A stretch of 64,000 nt of DNA from CAYQVW01 sp964421245 (lineage in GTDB: Bacteria; Margulisbacteria; WOR-1; XYC2-FULL-46-14), in assembly GCA_964421245.1 (NCBI GenBank), contig CAYQVW010000002.1, positions 1 through 64,000 on the forward strand, written 5' to 3'. The notes under the pieces are model-generated. The model was not told the DNA's origin and did not search any database. It saw nothing but the letters and a program-made list of their open reading frames with translations. Each line of letters begins with the position of its first letter. Positions within the stretch are counted from its first letter, which is position 1. A program made the position numbers and the translations under genes. Positions 7,723 through 16,813 of the stretch are shown here, one piece after another.

Positions 7723-8670
7723 ATGCAAACTGCAGCAACAAACACGCGAGGACATCTTCCAGATAGACTCTCTATCCCCATAATAAAAAATCCATTTGCT
7801 CGTCCTGGATTAGTTCAAAAAGAGCTTAGTAAAAGCACCCATACAAGGGTCCATTTATTAGAAGGCGGATATGTTCTCCGTTCCTATCTCCCAGAAGTTC
7901 GAGGTCCCTTGGTAGCCAATGTTATAGAAGTCTTTGATATGCAGGCGGAGGTCGGAGATCATCCTCGTATTGAAACCCCCATCTACGCTTATCAAGGAGA
8001 AGGGGAAGAACTACTTTTATCTGAATATAGGGAAGTTAGAAGCAATATAGTTTTAAGGCCAACAACATTAAATAAAATTCTTGGAGCTTTGTTACACATG
8101 GATATAAAAGGTGTGATGCACGGGGACCTAGGTGATTTTAATGTTGGAGAGGATCATAATGGAGATCCTTTTATTTATGATTTTGACAAAGCCAGAAAGA
8201 TTAATTGGAATAAACTAGACATTCATCCGGAGGTTATTGCATTTTTCTTTTTAAATCCATCAAGCACTGTTCAATCAGAACCTTTTAACATAGATTTATT
8301 TCAAAATTTTATCCTCTTTGATCAATTTGTTGTGTTAGAAGAAGAAGGAAAAAGTGATGAAGCAAGAGGGCTTTATAAACTCTTCCTACAACATTCAATT
8401 GGATATTTTTTAAAGCTAAAAGATACCCTATCGCTCTCACCAATTTACTCTACGGCTATAGACAAAAGAATAGCTGCCATTAAAAAACTTCTAAATAACC
8501 CACTTCTTCTTCAATCTATTTATGATGACAAAATGCTCTCTACCTTTACAGTAGCACACAGTTGGGCTACCCGAGAAGTTGGCATAAATGGACGAACAGA
8601 ATTAGTAGAATATCGTGATCTTGCAAAAAGAAGAATGGAAACGTGGATTTTAAGAAGAAGCCTTCTCTAA
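7723..8670 (+). CDS. Protein-kinase-fold phosphotransferase
   Basis: 315 residues. The catalytic core of the protein kinase/aminoglycoside phosphotransferase/Bud32 fold is visible: VMHGDLGDFNV (H133-G-D135, with N140 in the catalytic loop) and FIYDFDKA (D153 or D155 as the metal-binding Asp). The N-terminal lobe is short. An EYREV element at about 101-105 occupies the hinge position, and the usual glycine loop is not clear. The C-terminal 150 residues are helical. It could phosphorylate a small molecule or a protein; the sequence does not decide. It is the second gene of the P4 unit, overlapping the ribosome binding site with the end of the radical SAM gene. Its 3' end overlaps the convergent methyltransferase-like gene by 21 bases. 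Confidence 0.75.
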   Translation: MQTAATNTRGHLPDRLSIPIIKNPFARPGLVQKELSKSTHTRVHLLEGGYVLRSYLPEVRGPLVANVIEVFDMQAEVGDHPRIETPIYAYQGEGEELLLSEYREVRSNIVLRPTTLNKILGALLHMDIKGVMHGDLGDFNVGEDHNGDPFIYDFDKARKINWNKLDIHPEVIAFFFLNPSSTVQSEPFNIDLFQNFILFDQFVVLEEEGKSDEARGLYKLFLQHSIGYFLKLKDTLSLSPIYSTAIDKRIAAIKKLLNNPLLLQSIYDDKMLSTFTVAHSWATREVGINGRTELVEYRDLAKRRMETWILRRSLL

Positions 8671-9318
8671 CACAATAACCGCATTCCCTTTGCCCGTATA
8701 ATTTTTATAAAAACTTGGGAACGGTCCTTCGGTTTCTGGATAATCTTGAATACCCAATATCCTAACTTCTTGACTCTCTTTTATTTTTTGAAAAATTCGA
8801 GAAGCGATTGCTTCTGGATCCGAATAGTCACCATCAATCTGTAAAACAGCTAATCCACCTGGCTTAATCCAACGCAGCCACTCGTGCATCTGAACATCTA
8901 GGCCACTATCATCCTTCCAAATTGCTGGATTGGGATTAATAATAAATGCAACATCGTGTATTGGTTGATCTGGTTCAAGATGGGAAATGCGTCTAAACTG
9001 CCACATCCAAGGAAATCTTACCAAAGCTCCCTCTTTTGCAAATAAATCTTCTAATTTAGCATGCATATCATGTTCTTCAACCCCGGAGACAGAATAGCCC
9101 ATTTGAGTAAGAATAAAAGGAAGAACCAAAATTGTCCCGTAGCCCCATATAATAGCCCTGGTTTCCTGCGGATTAAAACCAAGATCATCAAATACTGCTT
9201 GTAAATTGTGAGTGTGTAAGAAATTCTCGGGAACTTTAGCATTCTCTCTTAAGCAAGAAGAGCTATAGAGACTAAATGGTTTGATCCAAAGAGCTCGCGC
9301 ATTACTATAGGAAATCAT
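8650..9318 (-). CDS. Methyltransferase-like Rossmann protein
   Basis: 222 residues. It looks like a class I SAM-dependent methyltransferase: strand-loop AIIWGYGTILVLPFILTQMGYSVSGVEEHD (motif I degenerate, G-Y-G; acidic end of strand 2 at E-E), VAFIINPNP in the motif IV position and LRWIKPGGLAVLQIDG (PGG of motif VI). The first glycine motif is weaker than usual, so activity is uncertain. It is the last gene of the unit transcribed from P5; its ATG overlaps the stop of the glycosyltransferase gene (ATGA), which implies translational coupling. The substrate is unknown. Confidence 0.65.
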   Translation of the reverse strand: MISYSNARALWIKPFSLYSSSCLRENAKVPENFLHTHNLQAVFDDLGFNPQETRAIIWGYGTILVLPFILTQMGYSVSGVEEHDMHAKLEDLFAKEGALVRFPWMWQFRRISHLEPDQPIHDVAFIINPNPAIWKDDSGLDVQMHEWLRWIKPGGLAVLQIDGDYSDPEAIASRIFQKIKESQEVRILGIQDYPETEGPFPSFYKNYTGKGNAVIVLEKASS

Positions 9319-11918
9319 TCCCTTCCCTTAATATAATCGAGCTTTGGTTCAACTTCTTGACAATAACCTAAGAGAGTACGAACTTTGTAGCCCAGCTCTG
9401 TTGCCTCGTCACTATCCGCCTCATTTCCTGTAAGAAGATAACGAAAATAGAACGCTTCAGCAAACATCGGATATATTTCAAGCAACTCTTCAATTCCGGA
9501 CAAAAGAATCTGTTTGTCCATATCCTGATCTATTACATACCTGGTTAACAAATGATTTATCTTATAAAAGATATTATACTCTTCCCGTTTAATTGCTCTC
9601 TCATAAGATTTAAGCGCTTCTTCATATTCACCCCGGGCAAAATGGATATCTCCCAGATTATTGTGTGCTTCAGCAAAAGAAGGATCAATTGTTCTAACAG
9701 CCTCAAAGATTTTTCTTTTTTGCTCCTGATCTTCTGTATGTTCTGTTGCTAAGCGACATAAAAAGAGTGCCAATATTTGTCGATTAGTTAATCTTCTAGC
9801 CTGTCGGCCAGAATCTTTTGCAACCACTCCTTTATCATTCACTTCATAATAGGTTTCAACTATATCATCAGAATAGGCCAGATCAACTGGGACTTCTTCT
9901 TCTGGATTAAATAAAGACAAAAAGGAATGATAAACATCTGTGTAATAATTAACCGGAAGACCAATTGCCCTCGAGAGGAAAAAATATACCAAACTCAAAT
10001 TATTGCAATCTCCTACTGGTCCTTGATGTTTTGCAACACGTTTTAAACTCTCAACTAGTGGAAGATATTCTCGTGAAAATGCTTCAGCATGGGGCAATGC
10101 AATAAACTTTTTGATCTTATAGGCTTTTTCTCTTAGAGATAGGCTGTCAAAATCGTCACCCAAGCTTTCTATAAATGGAGCTACAATTTGATTCTTTAAT
10201 GTCTCTAAAGTTTGAGATAACTGATCAGTATCCTTTGAATATATTGCAAGCAGAGCTAAGGCAAGAGCAAAATCCTGTCCATATTCAATCCTAGTACTTT
10301 CAAATAAATTCAAAATCCTATTTGCGTCAGTTGCAATTCCAGCAACCGGTTCGGGGCTAATCTGGTCAGGAAAAACTAATCTGCTTGTTCTTGGCTTACC
10401 CATTCTATCAAGAGCTAGATCAAAAAATCTGACAATATATTTGAGTGGATGGAATCGATCAATCAGTCGTTGATAAGCCGCTTCACCAACCTGATCAAGA
10501 TCATCTCTGTCAGCAATCCTCTGGTAGGCGGCAGCCAACTCATCAGTTGTATCATGTTTTATGTAAAAACCGGAACGTCCATCTTCAACAGTACCAATCA
10601 TTCCACTATGAGCATGAAGAAGAGGAACCTTGCGATGTGACATACCATCAAGAATCGCATTCCCCATCCCCTCCATCTTGGAGACATTAACCTGAACAGT
10701 CGCAACATTTTGGAAAGACTCGTTAAAAAGGCGATTACTACCAAAGCCCTCAAGTTTACCTGGAACAAAATAAATATAAACATGTTTCTTTGTCTCATCA
10801 TCAAGAGATTGATAAATAGCAAATAACTCTTCTACAAGAGGACCAATTGATTCTAATTCAACTGTATTGTTTAAGGCCGATGGAGATGGCATCAGTAAAA
10901 CTAAGGAAGTCTGAGTCATACCAGATGAATTCTGTTTCCAGGCCTGTGCATATGCTTTAAGGATAAGGTCCAAATTTTTTGTCGGATCAATCCGAGCTGC
11001 CTGATAGAACATAAGATGATCCTTAGGTGGACAGATCGGGCGTGATCGATCCGAAATCATTAACGGTCCTTCATGAATTCCCGGACTTGAATTAAAATCT
11101 TCAAATCGGTCAGTCGTTCCACCTTGAGCAAGAATTCTATCAATATTACTCCAAGCTTCTTCTACCGTCATCGGGCGACAGTGTTCGTCAGCAAAATTAT
11201 AAAATCCTCCCAGGCTTACTTCTCTTGAAGGATCCGTTATAAAACTAGGATGCAGGTGTTCGATTACATCCAAAGCATCATAAATTCCAATTTGTCTTAA
11301 AAACTCCATTGCATTTTGATGATTGCGATCTTTCCATGTGTTTCCTATTCTCAAGTCTTCAATCAACATGCTTGGTTGAAAAGCACCGTGGCGAAGCGCC
11401 TTTGCCATGCCAATTACATTAACATCTAGCAATAAGACCTGATCTCCATCCTTCATTTTTGCAGCTTTTAGCAGCTGACTAGTCGCTGCATCCATTGTCT
11501 GTTCAAAAAACCTTAGCTGCTGCTGAAAAAGAGAGAAATCCCGGTCAAGACCAATATCTTTTCCTCCATAGATTCCAAGATAAAGATCAAAACAAATCTG
11601 GTGATATGCTCGGCTGGCTGGGTCATCTGCCAATTCCACGGTCCACCACTCAACAGGCATTTCCTGCTCTTGTAAAATCCCATAAAGGGTTCTAAACAGA
11701 AGTGAGCCGCCCAGGTTTTCACCGGCAATCCACGGATCTGAGACCATTACCAACCGGGCTCCTTCCGGCAGCCTAGCTTTCCAGTCGGTAATTTGTTCTG
11801 ACATTGTTGACGTTAATCGAGAAAAAGTCCTGGGATCGGTTCGCTCCCCCAGCTTTTGAAGGCACGTCCGGTCATAAACTGGAATTACTCTTCTAACAGT
11901 AGTACTTAAATTTGTCAT
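9315..11918 (-). CDS. Glycosyltransferase / transglutaminase-like / TPR fusion
   Basis: 867 residues with three recognisable parts. Residues about 50-500 look like a GT-B glycosyltransferase of the GT4 kind: MFYQAARIDPTKNLDLILKAYAQAW opens the C-terminal Rossmann half, and VSKMEGMGNAILDGMSHRKVPLLHAHSG (about 415-440) matches the nucleotide-sugar binding E-x7-E region, with E-G-M-G-N-A-I-L-D replacing the usual second Glu. Residues about 600-690 have a transglutaminase-like core, GDCNNLSLVYFFLSRAIGLPVN, with the Cys at about 636 and YHSFLSL supplying a His, as in SirB1-like proteins. Residues about 735-800 carry TPR units (AEAHNNLGDIHFARGEYEEAL). No signal peptide or membrane segment. It lies between a GHKL ATPase and a methyltransferase-like gene in the P5 unit. 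Acceptor and donor are unknown. Confidence 0.75.
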   Translation of the reverse strand: MTNLSTTVRRVIPVYDRTCLQKLGERTDPRTFSRLTSTMSEQITDWKARLPEGARLVMVSDPWIAGENLGGSLLFRTLYGILQEQEMPVEWWTVELADDPASRAYHQICFDLYLGIYGGKDIGLDRDFSLFQQQLRFFEQTMDAATSQLLKAAKMKDGDQVLLLDVNVIGMAKALRHGAFQPSMLIEDLRIGNTWKDRNHQNAMEFLRQIGIYDALDVIEHLHPSFITDPSREVSLGGFYNFADEHCRPMTVEEAWSNIDRILAQGGTTDRFEDFNSSPGIHEGPLMISDRSRPICPPKDHLMFYQAARIDPTKNLDLILKAYAQAWKQNSSGMTQTSLVLLMPSPSALNNTVELESIGPLVEELFAIYQSLDDETKKHVYIYFVPGKLEGFGSNRLFNESFQNVATVQVNVSKMEGMGNAILDGMSHRKVPLLHAHSGMIGTVEDGRSGFYIKHDTTDELAAAYQRIADRDDLDQVGEAAYQRLIDRFHPLKYIVRFFDLALDRMGKPRTSRLVFPDQISPEPVAGIATDANRILNLFESTRIEYGQDFALALALLAIYSKDTDQLSQTLETLKNQIVAPFIESLGDDFDSLSLREKAYKIKKFIALPHAEAFSREYLPLVESLKRVAKHQGPVGDCNNLSLVYFFLSRAIGLPVNYYTDVYHSFLSLFNPEEEVPVDLAYSDDIVETYYEVNDKGVVAKDSGRQARRLTNRQILALFLCRLATEHTEDQEQKRKIFEAVRTIDPSFAEAHNNLGDIHFARGEYEEALKSYERAIKREEYNIFYKINHLLTRYVIDQDMDKQILLSGIEELLEIYPMFAEAFYFRYLLTGNEADSDEATELGYKVRTLLGYCQEVEPKLDYIKGRE

Positions 11919-11924
11919 TATTTT

Positions 11925-13364
11925 TTATTTAATCTCCAAAGTCGCAACCGCTCCGGTTCCAAAATAGTCCCCATCTGGGGTCTGTATATCAACATATTCT
12001 AAAGAACTCGAAAAATATCTTGCAATAGCTACTCCTCTATCAAGCCCCCCCTCCACATCAGAGTGAACTGTTTCTCGTCTAGTGCTAAGATGACTTTGCA
12101 CCTCAGAATGTTCCCATCCCAGAAATCTATTTTTTGACCCATCACTTGGATGATAGGTACTATCTGTTCTATTAATCACCCTAACAATTATTGTTTTTGA
12201 TTGGGGATCGATTTTCCAGTCAAGATAAGCCCTGCGATTATTGCTATTATAATAAGCATTCTTTAATAATTCAAAAACTCCACAATGAAAAAATAAATCA
12301 CTTCTCTCGTTCTCACCCAACACTCTCATTGCAAGTCTTGCAAGTTCAATAACAGGTTGATGCTCGTATATCGTTATGCGGTCATCCTCACAATCATTAA
12401 ATCTAACCTTGCCCGCAAGCGCAGAAGAAAATAGCCTACTAGAATATTGTATCAATCCCATACTGCTACCTTCCAGAAAAGTTGCCCTTTGATACTCTTT
12501 TGGCCGGATAAGGAGCCTATCTTCTTGCAATGCCTGAATTGCAACTGCAACATCTGGAGCCATTGCAGCAAGAATTACCTCTCCAAAAAGCAGACTATTT
12601 TTCTCTACTATCTTTCTTGTGTTTTCTAGTATTGCCGCAATATCCTCGTACCCTTTGGTTGCGAGCAAAAGAGCAACATGATAATTCAAGTCAAATTCTT
12701 TCGCAATATCTTCCGCACGTTCGTTCATCATGCTTGGCAATAGATGCTTCATCCTAAGCTCTTTAAAAAATGCAGGAGTCATAAACCCCTCTGGAATAGC
12801 ACTAAAGGGAAGAATTACATTCAAATAAGAACGAACTGCTCTAGTAGAAATTTCGCTAGAATTAACTATTTTAATTAAATCAGTAAAAGATACTCGAGAT
12901 TCAGATAAATCCTTAAACATACTATATTCATTTCCAGAATATTTCTGTAAAAACTGATCTATTTCACTCTCTACAACTCCAAATTCCAGAGCCAGCCAGC
13001 TAAGATATCTTTCCGGTCTATCCGAAACAGACAAACCACTTACCCTATTCCAAAAATAATTACAACAGGCTTGATTTTGAACTTGAGTAAGTTTTACCTC
13101 TTCTGGAACAGCTACAGTAACAATTGATCCATTTCTTGTGAATCTTAGCTGCAATTCTAATAGTTCTCGAGTTACCTCTCCCGTCAGTCCTGTGAATTCG
13201 TGAAGTTCCTCCATTTCCCCATCATTATTGGCAACAACAGAAATAGAAGAGCCAACTGGTATAACCGAAATTTTATTTCCAACAACATTAAGTCTTTGTG
13301 CTCTTCCCATTGTCAGGTCGGCACGACCAACTACACTCCATTTATTTGATACTGGTTTACTCAT
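11925..13364 (-). CDS. GHKL-type ATPase without a kinase core
   Basis: 479 residues. The C-terminal third is a GHKL (HATPase_c) domain: N box FHCGVFELLKNAYYNSN (about 355-370), a strand pair around ITIIVRVIN-like residues, a lid region with GGLDRGVAIARYFSSSL and GTGAVATLEI at the end. There is no HisKA dimerisation helix, so this is not a classical sensor kinase; MORC-, anti-sigma- or Hsp90-like uses of the fold are possible. The first 300 residues are not recognised and have no membrane segment. Promoter P5 ends about 6 bases before the ATG, so the mRNA should be leaderless. First gene of a three-gene unit with the glycosyltransferase fusion (6-base gap) and the methyltransferase-like gene. 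Confidence 0.72.
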   Translation of the reverse strand: MSKPVSNKWSVVGRADLTMGRAQRLNVVGNKISVIPVGSSISVVANNDGEMEELHEFTGLTGEVTRELLELQLRFTRNGSIVTVAVPEEVKLTQVQNQACCNYFWNRVSGLSVSDRPERYLSWLALEFGVVESEIDQFLQKYSGNEYSMFKDLSESRVSFTDLIKIVNSSEISTRAVRSYLNVILPFSAIPEGFMTPAFFKELRMKHLLPSMMNERAEDIAKEFDLNYHVALLLATKGYEDIAAILENTRKIVEKNSLLFGEVILAAMAPDVAVAIQALQEDRLLIRPKEYQRATFLEGSSMGLIQYSSRLFSSALAGKVRFNDCEDDRITIYEHQPVIELARLAMRVLGENERSDLFFHCGVFELLKNAYYNSNNRRAYLDWKIDPQSKTIIVRVINRTDSTYHPSDGSKNRFLGWEHSEVQSHLSTRRETVHSDVEGGLDRGVAIARYFSSSLEYVDIQTPDGDYFGTGAVATLEIK

Positions 13365-13369
13365 ACATA

Positions 13370-13401
13370 TTATTATCGTACAAAATGGGGGTAAATTTCA
13401 C
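13370..13401 (-). promoter_or_regulatory. Alternative-sigma promoter P5
   Basis: Minus strand: GTGAAATTTA (13392-13401), exactly 12 bases, ACGATAATAA (13370-13379). The start codon is at 13364, so transcription would begin at or next to the ATG. Confidence 0.87.
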
Positions 13402-13412
13402 TTTTTGGAGGA

Positions 13413-14957
13413 TTATTTTTTCCGAATATAAACTTTTTCTATATTGAGGAAAAGACCGCCTGGACCCGGTTTTGACAATCCACCCACCCTATCCCTGACT
13501 CCGGATATAACCTTTGGATACCAAAGAAATATATAGGGTTGGTCCTCGGAAATTATTCGATTAAGCTTGGCGTAGACTAATTTGCGGGTTTTGCGGTCCA
13601 TTGTAACCCTACCCTTTTCAATCAGACGATCAACTTCCTTATTATGATAGCCGATAAAATTAAATCCACGTGGATATTGAGTCGAATGCCAAATGGAAAA
13701 CTGATCCGGATCAAGTCCAAGCGACCACCCCATCAGCACTGCATCAAAATCCTTCGGCCCTTTTGGTGCATTTACAATTTTTAACATCGCCGACCACTCC
13801 ATCACCCGAATATTCATCTTTACACCGACTTTTTTATACTGTTGTTGAAGAATAATGGCAGCTTTCTCTCTGTTTTTATTTCCTTGATTAAGCAAAACCG
13901 TAAATTCAAAACCTTTTTCATATCCAGCTTTTTTTAGCATCGCTTTTGCCAAAGTTGGATTATATGGGAACTTCTGTACATCCTCTGAATAGGCCCACGA
14001 GATTGGAGCCTCTGGAGCATAAGCCGGTGTTCCGTGACCCCGCAAAACTAAACCGACTAACTGTTTTTTGTTGGTTGCATAAGCTAGGGCTCGTCTTACA
14101 TTTCTATTTTTAAAAATTGGATGTTTGATATTAAAACCAAGATAAGTATAAATTAATCCATCATACTCATAGACATTTAAGCCTTTGGTAGACTTCATGC
14201 GAGAATAATCTTTAAACGGAATCCCAGCCTCATCTACCTCCCCCGCTTCCAACGCGATTAGGGAGGCGTTTTCATTCGGGATTACTTTATATATTATTTC
14301 TTTCAATAGCGGCTTGGTGCCAAAATATTTATCGTTGCGAATCAGCCTGGCATAGTGTCCCTTTTTCCACTCGGCAAACTTAAAGGGGCCGGTTCCAATC
14401 GGTTTTCTATTAAATTCGGCAGTATTTATATCTTTACCCGCTAATAGATGCTTGGGAAGAATCCCTATTCCTATCCGGGAAAGGAACGGAGCAAATGGTT
14501 TTGGAAGAATTGCCTGTATTGTATATTTATTTTTAACTCCAAACCCTATCGGCTTTCCATCAATAATATAGCTACTTCGACGGACCGAATTTACCTTTGG
14601 ATTTAAAATAGTATCAAAAGTAAACTTTACGTCATGGGCAGTAAAGGGCTTCCCGTCATGCCACAGAACATCATCACGCAAATTAAAGGTCCAAGTCTTC
14701 CCATCAGAAGAAACCTTCCAAGATTTTGCAAGGTTGGGGATTATTTCAAGCTTTTCGTTTATTTTTGTAAGGCCATTAAAGATCGGTCCTTCAACCGAGC
14801 TAGAAGAGGTATCGGTTGAGAGGATCGGATTTAAAATCGATACTTCTCCACCAAGGGTAAAGGTGAGTTGCCCATTGGGATCAAAATCTGCTGCTGTGGC
14901 GGCCGCACACAGCAACAAACTACATATTAGTAAGCTCCAAAATTTTTGTTTTGCCAT
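13413..14957 (-). CDS. Peptide/nickel-type solute-binding protein (SBP family 5)
   Basis: 514 residues with a clear signal peptide (MAKQKFWSLLICSLLLCAAATAA). The mature protein is a family 5 extracellular solute-binding protein like DppA/OppA/NikA: GGEVSILNPIL at the N-terminus, GLTKINEKLEIIPNLAKSW, the family signature TWTFNLRDDVLWHDGKPFTAHDVKF, and later GTGPFKFAEWKKG and ALAYATNKK. It binds an oligopeptide or similar ligand in the periplasm and delivers it to an ABC permease; no permease gene is in the window. The start overlaps the end of the pilin gene by 38 bases, and it is the last gene of the long unit that starts at 20323. The stop is followed directly by promoter P5. Confidence 0.92.
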   Translation of the reverse strand: MAKQKFWSLLICSLLLCAAATAADFDPNGQLTFTLGGEVSILNPILSTDTSSSSVEGPIFNGLTKINEKLEIIPNLAKSWKVSSDGKTWTFNLRDDVLWHDGKPFTAHDVKFTFDTILNPKVNSVRRSSYIIDGKPIGFGVKNKYTIQAILPKPFAPFLSRIGIGILPKHLLAGKDINTAEFNRKPIGTGPFKFAEWKKGHYARLIRNDKYFGTKPLLKEIIYKVIPNENASLIALEAGEVDEAGIPFKDYSRMKSTKGLNVYEYDGLIYTYLGFNIKHPIFKNRNVRRALAYATNKKQLVGLVLRGHGTPAYAPEAPISWAYSEDVQKFPYNPTLAKAMLKKAGYEKGFEFTVLLNQGNKNREKAAIILQQQYKKVGVKMNIRVMEWSAMLKIVNAPKGPKDFDAVLMGWSLGLDPDQFSIWHSTQYPRGFNFIGYHNKEVDRLIEKGRVTMDRKTRKLVYAKLNRIISEDQPYIFLWYPKVISGVRDRVGGLSKPGPGGLFLNIEKVYIRKK

Positions 14958-15330
14958 CTCTTTTATAACCAGTTATTGTATATGCTCCTGTCATATTATT
15001 ATAATCGTAAACAATCTTTCCTGCTACATCAGAATCCGTGTATGCTTTTCCCGTAAATGGATTTTGAGGAATTGTTGTCATATAATTACCCACTTTTAAG
15101 TAATTGTTGACCAAAGATTCTACTCCAATACTGGTTGCAATTGGAAAAGTATTGTTTTCTATATTATAGCCTTCTACCGAAAGATGAACAGAGTGCATAA
15201 CCGACTTTATTGCTCCCTCTTTTGCCTTGTCTTGCGATCCAAGCAAATGCGGAACCATAAAATAAGCCAGTAATCCAATTATCGCAATTACTACAAGCAT
15301 CTCAATTAACGTAAATCCTTTTCGTCTCAT
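14920..15330 (-). CDS. Type IV pilin / type II pseudopilin
   Basis: 136 residues from the ATG at 15330, preceded by AGGAGGTGAG. An in-frame start 17 codons upstream is rejected because it would move the prepilin leader away from the N-terminus. The leader is MRRKG^FTLIEMLVVIAIIG: prepilin peptidase site G^F, the conserved E5, and a hydrophobic helix that packs in the pilus core. The body is short (about 130 residues) with YTITGYKRDGK near the end, typical of major pseudopilins of the GspG class. It lies downstream of a PilC/GspF-like gene, separated from it by an S23-type gene, so an original pilC-pilin pair seems to have been split by a cassette. Confidence 0.93.
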   Translation of the reverse strand: MRRKGFTLIEMLVVIAIIGLLAYFMVPHLLGSQDKAKEGAIKSVMHSVHLSVEGYNIENNTFPIATSIGVESLVNNYLKVGNYMTTIPQNPFTGKAYTDSDVAGKIVYDYNNMTGAYTITGYKRDGKTKILELTNM

Positions 15331-15352
15331 AGATCTCACCTCCTTTCCTCTA

Positions 15353-15381
15353 AGGTTCAAGTTCCAAGGGGCAAGGGTCAA
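15353..15381. repeat. S23 cassette 1, left flank repeat
   Basis: GTTCCAAGGGGCAAGGGTCAAG overlaps the stop codon of the S23 gene. The word AAGGGTCAAGGGGCA or its rearrangement CAAGGGGCAAGGGTCAAG recurs inverted on the other side of the gene (15754) and inside metG (17921). Confidence 0.7.
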
Positions 15382-15737
15382 GAAGAATGCTGAAGAGAAT
15401 TCATCAATCCCCTCAAAATTTTTCCAACCTCCTGCCTCTTATTATCTATATCATTATACTGATCATTTTGGATATAATTTAAATCCCTTGATAGCATTAG
15501 ATAGTTCTCCACTTCCCCCAGGGAACCCTTTGATATTGCTAAAAATCTCAAATATTCTTTTCTATACGATCTTTCATATCCCTCAGCTATATTTGCTGAA
15601 ATTGAAACTGCGGCCCTAGTTATCTGAGAACGCAGACCATAAAATTCTTCTCTAGGAAATTGCCTGCTAATTTTATAAATTTCCAAAACCAGGCCATAAG
15701 CCTTTTGCCAAACAATTAAATTTCTAAATCCTTTCAT
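15378..15737 (-). CDS. S23-type four-helix-bundle protein, copy 1
   Basis: 119 residues of the four helix bundle (S23 ribosomal/IVS-encoded) family: LIVWQKAYGLVLEIYKISRQFP, GLRSQITRAAVSISANIAEGYER, and FLAISKGSLGEVENYL. Family members are encoded inside 23S rRNA intervening sequences in some bacteria and as free genes in many others; their biochemical role is unclear. This copy lies between pilC and the pilin gene, flanked by inverted copies of one repeated word, which suggests it was inserted as a cassette into a pilus operon. Two more relatives are present (29368, 48786). No separate promoter is visible for this copy; it would be co-transcribed. Confidence 0.93.
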   Translation of the reverse strand: MKGFRNLIVWQKAYGLVLEIYKISRQFPREEFYGLRSQITRAAVSISANIAEGYERSYRKEYLRFLAISKGSLGEVENYLMLSRDLNYIQNDQYNDIDNKRQEVGKILRGLMNSLQHSS

Positions 15738-15753
15738 AGCTCACTCCTCTCTT

Positions 15754-15781
15754 CCTGCCCCTTGACCCTTACTACTTGGCA
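15754..15781. repeat. S23 cassette 1, right flank repeat
   Basis: CCTGCCCCTTGACCCTT then ACTACTTGGCA, the inverted counterpart of the repeat at 15353. The 15-base word TGCCCCTTGACCCTT is identical to the copy in metG at 17921. Confidence 0.7.
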
Positions 15782-16813
15782 CTACTGTATCTGCTCCATC
15801 ATCTGGAATAATGGAAGAACCATCGACAGCGCGATCAGGGCTACAATGCCCCCAACCGCCAAAGTTGATAGCGGCTCAACCAAAGTAATCCATTTTTTAA
15901 TAAAAGATTCTGTCTCCTGTTCATAATAATTAGCTGATTGAATCAAAATATCATCTAATGTCCCAGATTCTTCACCTATTTTTATAATTTGAATCAAGGA
16001 GATTGGAAAAAGTGCGTTTCCGGCCAAAATGGTAGAAAAACTTTCACCTTGCTCAAGTCCAATATAAAGTTCGTCCAATGCCTTTGAATAAATCTTACTA
16101 TCAACACCTTGTTTAACCGCTTTTATTGCAGTCAAAACAGAAACACTACTTTTTAGCTGGTACCCAAGGCCCCTACAAATCTTTGAAATTACTTTATTTT
16201 TATAAATTGATCCGATAAGTGGCAATTTTATTCTAATCTCTTCTTTTTTAAAAAAATAACCCAAAACTATTATTAAACCAATAATTAAAATAAAAATAAA
16301 AAACCAATTTTCTGATATTTTTAAAAACAATCTGGTCAGAAAGGGCAAATCAAAATTAAATTCGGAAAAGATCCCCTTAAAAGTTGGAAGAATAAATATC
16401 AACAAAAACAAAATGGAGAGAAAACTAAGCCCCAGCACAATTGAGGGATAGAGCAAGGCTTTCTTAATCTTATTTTTTGCCGAAAGACTATTTTGACTAT
16501 ATTGAACAATCTTTTCTAGAGAATCTTCTAGTTTCCCGGTTGCTATACCTATTTTAATAAGATTTATATCTTCATCCGGAAAACTATTGGTTTTAAGTGA
16601 AGATGCGAGTGTCTTTCCTTCTGCCAAATCAGTTGTTATCTTTTTTATAATTGATCCAAAATTCTTATCGCTCTGGTTTTGAATAATTTGAAGTGAGGCA
16701 ACAATCGGGACCCCAGCCGCAAGCAGCGCCAAAAGCTGTTTATAAAAATCTAGCAATCTAGATTTTGAAAAGCTTTTTTGCGTTTTGAGTGGTAATCTTG
16801 GCAACCTCATCAC
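15782..16813 (-). CDS. Type IV pilus / type II secretion inner membrane platform protein (PilC/GspF-like)
   Basis: 343 residues with two T2SSF domains. The first (about 15-140) has LLALLAAGVPIVASLQII and the GKLEDSLEKIV motif; a membrane segment (about 120-150, LYPSIVLGLSFLSILFLLIFILPTF) and another (about 170-190) follow; the second domain repeats KSSVSVLTAIKAV and IGEESGTLDDIL; a final membrane helix (about 310-335) ends the protein. It is slightly shorter than typical PilC (about 400). It anchors the assembly ATPase to the pilus base in the inner membrane. The start as given overlaps tatD by 56 bases; a later start is possible. No PilB/PilT or secretin gene is in the window. Confidence 0.92.
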   Translation of the reverse strand: MMRLPRLPLKTQKSFSKSRLLDFYKQLLALLAAGVPIVASLQIIQNQSDKNFGSIIKKITTDLAEGKTLASSLKTNSFPDEDINLIKIGIATGKLEDSLEKIVQYSQNSLSAKNKIKKALLYPSIVLGLSFLSILFLLIFILPTFKGIFSEFNFDLPFLTRLFLKISENWFFIFILIIGLIIVLGYFFKKEEIRIKLPLIGSIYKNKVISKICRGLGYQLKSSVSVLTAIKAVKQGVDSKIYSKALDELYIGLEQGESFSTILAGNALFPISLIQIIKIGEESGTLDDILIQSANYYEQETESFIKKWITLVEPLSTLAVGGIVALIALSMVLPLFQMMEQIQ

